DNA of 64,000 nt, taken from contig NADL03000488.1 in assembly GCA_002205965.3 (NCBI GenBank), positions 62,001-126,000 on the forward strand, read 5' to 3'. Position 1 is the first letter of the stretch. The number at the start of each line of letters is the position of its first letter. The translations under genes were made by a program, and so were the position numbers. Source of the DNA: Kappaphycus alvarezii (Eukaryota; Rhodophyta; Florideophyceae; Gigartinales; Solieriaceae). This document shows positions 56,531 to 64,000 of the stretch, in pieces. Under the pieces are notes generated by a model. The model did no database searches. It was given only the letters and a program-made list of their open reading frames with translations, and was not told the DNA's origin.

Positions 56531-58307
56531 TAACCACATCTAATTACACCCCAGAAGCGTGGTCTGAAACTTGCTTCCTATATCTGCTTTCTTTGAACTT
56601 CTAAACTGCTATTCTAATTGAGAGTCACGACATGTTTTGTTGAAATTATTTCATTATTCAATATCAATCTCATCATAAATCTTAATTAATCTCTTTATTG
56701 TAATATCTCCCAAATTTTGTTGCATTTTATAGCGTACTTTTTGTCCGAAATGTGCCTCATGGCTTCAACCTTAAGCATTTCCAGGTATATTTCATCCTTC
56801 CAGGATTCTTTTAAATTCACTAAATCGCTTTTATACTCCCTTATAGTGCACGAGAAGCGTCCAAAGTTCCTATTGCCATCCTTGAGAGGATCATGAAATA
56901 TAGATCGGAATCTTAAACACTGACAGGTGGTTAGGGTATATTTTCGGTGTGTACAAAATATTTGCCAAGATTTCCTTGCGTGATTCGCTATTCCAAATCA
57001 AAATTTACTATATTATCCCCACGTTCTTCGTTTGAAGTAACTTTACTATAAACAAAACGTAAAGTAACGTTTTGTGTAAAGCTTGCACTGAACTCTTGCT
57101 CGGCTTGTGCTCTGTAAAATTGGATAGTTCTTTGGTTATTTAAACGGTACAAATAGAGTCCTCCATCCAATTTTCCTGCCCATCTCCTTCATTCCTAGGG
57201 AAAAAGGGCAAGTGAATGGGGCTCTGACCCTTTTTCGGTTTGGAAAACATCAATTACGATTGTCGCAGTTCATTTCTATTAATTTTTAATCAGATTTTTC
57301 ATAGTCTCTTTTATTTCCTTGTAGAAGACGTAAAACTTCTTCTTACAACATTCAGAGTTAGGTTTATTGGATCAGAGATCATATGCAGTACTATTCCTCC
57401 CACAGCTAGTACAATTGGCTGTGCCCTTTCTTCCTCCTTCCGTTCAAGTGAAGAGGGCTTTACCACCTGAGCAGCGTTTCATAGCCTATTTCACAACGAT
57501 AAGCACTGAGAAAACCTGAAGATACTGCTTACAAGTACAAGTTGCCTAGTTACATGAGATGTAGCGTCAAATTAAGATATCAGGCAGCCAAAAGACCTCG
57601 ATTTTTCTCAAACTCTGACACTAAATTGTAAATCAACTGGCATGAGCACCACACTGCCATCAGCAAGGCTTATTTATGTGGCCTTCTCTTGATCTAATTT
57701 TTAGACGTGCCGTCCCACTGCTAAAATCAGGTATTGTAAGTTCATTCTTGAAGACTTTAAACTGTCATTGATATGGGTACTTTATCCCCACCATAACAGG
57801 CACGAGGGCTTTTTGTACACACAATTCGGTCCCAAAGTTGGACATGGTATTTTTGAGAGTGAGTACCACTAGTTGGGACAATTGCCTACCTATCTGCGCT
57901 CTATTTCTTATTTTTACCACTCGTCTGATAGCTAGGTTCCTTATAGAGCCGGCGGAGATATTCCTTAACTATCTGATTATATTTTACATCTCCCTGGCCA
58001 CTGGTACATCAGAACGACCTACCACGTAATTTTAAGCTCTTAAATTGATTCTAAAATTTCACCCCTGCGACTTCCTTTCAAGGGAACCTTTGTATATATC
58101 CGCGTTTATCCGTCATTTCCCCTCATTTACTTCTCTGTTCCATCTTTTATAATCCCTATTTTTTTCTGTGGTATTTCCTCACCCTTTTCGCTCCTTGTTT
58201 CTTCGTCTTCATATTGATAGGAACGTCAAAGTTGTCACTGGTGAAAACATTCTGTTTTCTAGAGAAGATACTCAGCGATACTGACTCATAATATTCCTGG
58301 ACTCTTC

Positions 58308-58365
58308 TCATATTTTGAATCTCTCGTTTTGTTATTTCATATTTTGAATCTCTCCTTCAATCATT
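58308..58365. repeat. Two-copy 29-bp tandem repeat
   Basis: TCATATTTTGAATCTCTC recurs after exactly 29 bases, and the remaining 11 bases of each unit are partly alike. Confidence 0.6.
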
Positions 58366-61300
58366 TTTTATTCCATTCTTCGAAATTTTCTTTAACATTT
58401 CGCAGATCATGGCATGAACCTACCACCCGGAGGAATTTTATACCGTCCAGCCGCCCAAGTAATTACTGCCTTTATACCAATCAAAATAATTCTCACCAGC
58501 GACGTGTTGTGTTTCTGCATCACAGGGCCCTTAAAGAGAAAGATTCGCAGCGAACTCTCCATGAATCTTGTTATTTGTGTTGGTATTCTCATCCTCTGAA
58601 AGATTCCCGAAGCTCGAGTTTTACAGAAGTATAATGCTCATTGCATAACATGCATATCCAATCGCTGGTAATTATTTTACTATGCATTCAATTTGGGTCT
58701 AGAATTGCGCAGCAGACTTAGGAGTATCCAAATAAATATCTTGAAGAGATAACATAATCACGTCAGTGAAGGCTCCGGAAGCTATTTGATAAGTTCTGAA
58801 CTTCTGTCAAACGGCTCATGAATCTCGCAATGTTAAAACTGCTACCACGTAAGTCTGTCTTATCGTCTTCATAAAGTACAACAGATTAATTCCCCTTTTA
58901 CATTCGTTTCCATGATCGATACGCTCTGTGAACTTAAATAAACTAGATGAAACCGGTAAACATCTATGTACTACTGTATACATTTTTTACTGAGGATTAT
59001 TTCCATTTAGTTTGACCAATGATAGTAGCTCTCTACATTCAACCGCTGGATCTGCATTGAAACGATCTTAACCTTCTGATCCATATCAAATACACCTAAT
59101 GTTGACATAACAACATACATAAACTTTGTTCGAGATGAATATAACGGGTACGGGAATTATTCCAAGAATAGGCCATGTTACTAATATTTTAAGTACATAA
59201 ACTAATGCACCGTATTTTTGATGAAAAGATGCAAGTCTATTTCTACTAAACATTGTACTGTACTATCCGTACTCAATATCTCGCAATAGTACTAGGAAGA
59301 AAGTGGCATTCTCTTCCACTGTAGCCAGTTTGGTTTTTACCTATTAGTTAATCCTATTACTCTCGCATGATTAACCGAGAGACTAAAGCAGATGTAATAT
59401 ATTATTAAATGTAGGACAACAGTACCATATGGTGGAGTCGCCTTTAGATATAAATGAAAGGAGGACAGATTCTATAGTCAACCATCTCGCCTGATACACG
59501 GTACTGTAACGTAGGTTTTGCATCGAAGATGTGGTAAGAAGTGTCAATTAAGACCACCAAGAAGTCCTAAATTCACTGCATTTACTGCGGTATAGATACT
59601 TTACAATATTCTGAAATATTTTAATTAGAATGAATAAAATTCACCAATATCACTACGAAATTTTTATAAACTTTATTTAGCAGCGGAAATTTTTTCAATT
59701 ATATTTAATCTTCCTATGAACATAAACCACATGACCAAAAAGAATGCTAAAAAGTTGCATTTTAACTTCGTAAAATTACTCGAGAGAAAAAAAGACACTC
59801 TCTGTTGTCCATAAAAATAGACACCAACTGTAAATTTGTTAATAATATCACTACTGGAATACAATAGTTCATTTGTAATGCCCTGAAGAACTGATAATTT
59901 GCTTGAACAACAACCGAGTGGTGGTAAATTGCCAGTTAATTTTTGTAAAAACCAATACGCTTATCGGAGAATGTTTTTGGAACATTTATGAACCTGATTA
60001 TATTCCTGATAAATTGATGCAACTGATACAAAATTTCGTTAATCGTCTGGATCTCTAATATACTTGTTCAATATTCTATAATAATGATTACGCTAGGAAT
60101 AAAAATTTGCTGACTATATCCTTTTTGGATTTCCTTTCGCATTTCTTTTACTTTGTTTTAAGTGTCAATCACAACATCAGATTCCATAACTTCCCTGGAA
60201 ACTTCTTTTCTATCTTAATTTTCCCACTTACTTCTGCACCAGGATTGTTTACAATATTTATCTTATTGCAACAAGAAATGAACGTTACCTCTAAAAATAG
60301 GAGACTTCCGCATAATCTAATGTCCCTATCTTAATCTAGTGTCTCTATGAGCCATGTGTTTCCCGTTCAAAATTTGGATCCCCTTTGAGAGAATTTTTGG
60401 AAACCGGAACAGGTCTAAGTGGTATTCTGTTATCGTAAGTATTCGTTTCGATATTTTGTACTAAATGCATTAAAAAATCACATATGTCGAGAAGCGCAAT
60501 ATTTTATTCTAGAAATTATAAGTTCTATAACTTCAGAATTTGCGAGCTAAAAAGCCCTTTAAACGTGACATGCATTAGTTTCGAGAAATACGGTGCTGTT
60601 TCAAGATCGTTTCCAGGATCACATGCCAAACAATGACCACAGCTGCAATCTCAAATGGGAGCAATTATTTATCCCTTATACTATTTCTTTCGCATAAGCC
60701 TCGAGATTTCTCGCTTAGACTTATAAAATTGATGAATAATCCACAACATAGTATCTAAGTTGAATTTTTCATGCATATACAACAGTAAATCATTAAACCT
60801 TGTCATCAATTCATGTAAGCCAGGGTCAACTTCCACCGAATATTATCTTCGCTTTAATATCTTTCCAAGCCATTAATTGCACCTGAACATTTTCAAATTG
60901 CTGACTAGTATCCATATCTCAGATGAAGTGTCAAATGAGCTATTTTTACTTAAAAGCATGATCAATTAGCTCTATTTGTATTACGTCCTAAATTCATGAA
61001 TTACTCATAAGATTTTAAGTCGAGGCTGAATTTCTACTCACTTTTGAATTCAATTTCAAACTGAAGTGAGCTCGATGCTATAAAATTTTCTCCTGTTATT
61101 AAATATTCAATTTTGATGTTCTTGCTGAGCTACACCGACACTTATCGTATATTGAGTTGCTTTCAAAACAATCGATTCACCCGTCAACTCTTCTTTTTAC
61201 TGTAAAATCAATGAAATAAACGCCTTTCTTCTGACAAAAAAGTAGTTATTCATTAATACTGTGAGCTAAAATGCGCCTTGTAGTTATTTTTCTTCAATAT

Positions 61301-64000
61301 AGAGCGGCGACGAAACTTTTGCCACTTTGGGCTGAAGTTCAGACTACCGGAATATATATTTTTTCAAACGTCAAAATCTTCGGCGAATGTGTTTTCCTTT
61401 GATTTTAAATTTTAGCGATAACTTGAGTAATGACTTCCGCATCTTGTGCCTGTCAGAATTTCGTCTAAAAGCTAGGGTTCCTCATCAATTTCACCTAGTA
61501 GAAAGGGTTTTTGAGTAAAATCTCGTACTTTTCTCGAGTCTTTATCGAATATGATAAAACATCTATGGTACTAGCAGTTTTTTTATAGCCATACCATTTT
61601 CTAGCTCTGTCTCTAATAAGTCGCGCGTAAGTCTAGTTTTCCGAGATGAAGTTTTTTAAACGAAAAACATTGAAAGATAGGAAATTTAGATAAGAACACA
61701 TATATTAATTCGCTCAGCTACAACCTTGAAAATGTTAGTGGATTTTGGGCAATACAGTTTATTACTGCAACTGATCAGAATATACAATATTTTTGGTATT
61801 TTGTAGCTTGATCTGGCTTCTTATTTCTCATCATTTCAAATTAATAAATTCAGTTCTTGACAAACATTGGGCGCTAAAGAAAAACATTTCCATCCCAAAA
61901 AATTTCTTTTCATTTAAAAACGATATAACGGGGTTCGCTTCCCACTTCCGCTGCCTTAATCTATTTTCATTCTGAAAATATTCGCTCTAAAGTCGCCAAT
62001 GAGCTCTTGGGGCTCAAACCTTCCTCGCTATAGTACTGATTGCTCCCTAATCCTGTCCTAAGTCTTTAGAAGGTGCTTTCATTGGATCCAAATATTATTA
62101 TTTGTCTATTTTTAAGAAATGTTTAGTGGTAAACAACCACTTGAAACCTACTATAATCAGAAACAGTTCCCTGAAATCCCTGTGTATTGGGTGTAAAATT
62201 ATGATCATGTAACGCATCTAGTTGTAAGACTGTGTAAACAGTAATTTTTAATCAGAAATAACATTTCTACACGAATACGACAGTTACAAAATGAAAACGT
62301 CATTTCATGGTTGTATGAATATGCACTTAGCCATTTGACATCTTGATTTACTAATACCACATCGGAAGATTTCTGACTGTTTAAAGAGCTATTTTCATAG
62401 CTGAAATATTGCAAAAAATATTGAAGCAGGCTCCGGTACTTAGCGAATGGTCAGAGGCAGAAACATTGAATCAGCTTAACGCTTTTATTATTGTCTCATA
62501 GCTCTTCTCTATGCTAAGGATACGAAATACAAGCGTCTTCCGCTTAAGAGGAAGGGGAACTAGCTCAGATTGATTTACTTATACTAGAGAGAGACTGGAA
62601 TCCTTTAAAATTTCTATAAGGTACTTTGCTACCCCTAAATACATTATAGGACAGTCACAAAACTTTACAAATCGATTATTCTAATTTTCTCCGCTTTGAG
62701 TCTTTATAAAATGGGTATACGCAACTTGCAACCAACATATCACCCATTTTCTTTCTGTAAATACTTCATCGTCCCAATTTCCCCTATTTATATTTTCCGG
62801 TCGCGAAAATAACCCCAGTAACGATTTTAATGATGTTCAAGAGACAGTATTAAATATAAAATTCTGAGTTAAATTTTGAATAAAAGTAAAAATGCATCTC
62901 AGTATTTATTATTTTCATTCATGGGATTTGATATACTCTGTATTGTTCATGTTAGAATCAATCAGGTAAAACAAAGACGAAAAGGGGCGCAGCAGGAAAG
63001 GATCTATCCTCATTTTTCCAATTTACATTACGAAAATTTCCTCTCCTATTATGAAATCATCAACACAAAAATTTCTTCTTCAAGTCATTTTTTTATGTTC
63101 TTCTTTTGATGCGATATTTCATAATTTCACTCAGTAGGGAAATTGATCTCTATGTGTTAAGTTTATCATTTTCCGTGGGAGAACTCAAAAAATATTTCCT
63201 ATAGCCTTCAGAGCCATCTGCAAACCTCTAGAGACCATCTTTTCCTTTTAAGTAAAAGTTTCAAAAATTCTGTGCAAGAAGCACGGACATTTTAGATATT
63301 TTTTCAAACCGGCCATGGAATTATTTTCTTTCCAAATCGCACATAAATATCTTTTTATAGCTTTTATAAATTTTTTAGGTGATATGTAACACAGAGTTGG
63401 AGGTAAATCTAGAAAGTTGATGTCATTGCAAAAGGAAGATATGTTGGAGTAATAACACTAAATGCAAAGCCAATCATAGGTATTATTTTCTGCTACAACA
63501 AAATTTACGCCATTCTTCGTTTAAAATGACCTTTTGAGGGTTCAGGAAAACTTACAAATCCTCGTGCAACAATGAAAATTCAAACTAGTTCCTGAAAACT
63601 ATCTTGAGCACGCCGAAACTTTCCAAATCTGTTTCATTCACATAATAAAGAACCCAACCTTCCATGTGTTCACGGAGACCCACTTTAATCAATCAAGACT
63701 AAAAACTAAATCGTTACAACCTTCGCTACAAATATTCTGCAGTTTTATATCGTAATTATTCTTCTGAAAAGTATTCGCAAAAGATTCGAACAAACCTTAT
63801 AACTAATTCGTCTATATTGGAGACCTCAGTGCCAGTATATTCTTCAGAAAAGTATTGAGCACAATCATGGGCGAGAATGCGGTAAGAAAAGTGACTCTCT
63901 ACAGTCCCTCTAGTCTGATATTTTATTTGCATTGATTCTAGTTCAAATCATTTACTGGTCTTGAATACATAGTTATATGAGTAGAAATTCTCAAAAACGG

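Larger units (their letters stand above)
50365..64000. other. Long AT-rich gene desert to window end
   Basis: Only short chance-like frames are present. A GC-richer patch at 54,200-54,600 and small frames at 57,838-58,029 and 58,414-58,599 (ATG start, 61 codons, hydrophobic) show no family. Two local direct repeats are listed separately. I see no RNA gene. Confidence 0.5.

Noticed and set aside
58414-58599. 61-codon ATG frame and an overlapping frame faintly like an integrase H2C2 finger
   Set aside because: Spacing of Cys and His does not fit the H2C2 pattern and the rest lacks similarity.

Overview
The window reads as a piece of a repeat-rich nuclear genome from a eukaryote. Small islands of higher GC, nearly all recognisable as transposable elements or their wreckage, sit in very AT-rich sequence with no convincing host genes. 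I see Ty3/gypsy, Ty1/copia, two families of tyrosine-recombinase (YR, DIRS/Ngaro-type) retroelements and a PIF/Harbinger DNA transposon. A candidate 60-base intron has a branch site fused to its 3' splice site. This mixture suits an early-diverging fungus or a fungus-like protist, but an invertebrate cannot be excluded. I recognised no rRNA, tRNA, CRISPR array or bacterial operon.

Layout: 1-2993 is the 3' part of a decayed Ty3/gypsy pol. 3.1-9.5 kb is a patchwork of decayed reading frames, a hairpin, a tandem duplication and a tiny insertion. 10.0-10.4 kb is an ORF broken mainly by stop codons. 10.4-16.8 kb is AT-rich and empty apart from one long inverted repeat. 17.6-21.5 kb is a Ty1/copia element with both LTRs, an unusual Cys/His-rich gag and no visible integrase. 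22.36-26.60 kb is a plus-strand YR retroelement (gag, RT-RNase H, YR), followed head to tail by a 1.06-kb unit sharing both its ends. 27.84-33.51 kb is a second, diverged YR retroelement on the minus strand, so the two families lie tail to tail. The second element was hit at least twice: by a 43-bp insertion in its RT and by a ~1-kb insertion, carrying its own promoter-like TATA and an acidic ORF, in its gag. 34.2-35.1 kb holds a strong hairpin and a coding-like remnant. 35.1-47.8 kb and 50.4-64 kb are AT-rich deserts. Between them, 47,782-50,361 is an end-to-end PIF/Harbinger transposon with matching terminal inverted repeats, a 3-bp target duplication, a DDE transposase on the minus strand and a convergent accessory ORF.

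Almost every element is dead by point mutation. RT active-site aspartates are replaced in the gypsy and the plus YR element, the recombinase HxxR arginine is replaced by proline in the plus YR element, and stops are scattered throughout. The Harbinger transposase is the best preserved: its three DDE residues remain and I see one frameshift. The most unusual signal is a pair of 43-46-bp sequences at 7.5 and 30.7 kb. They share the same left end and each is flanked by a 12-bp direct repeat, and the 30.7-kb copy interrupts an otherwise continuous RT reading frame. They look like copies of a very small or 5'-truncated mobile sequence.
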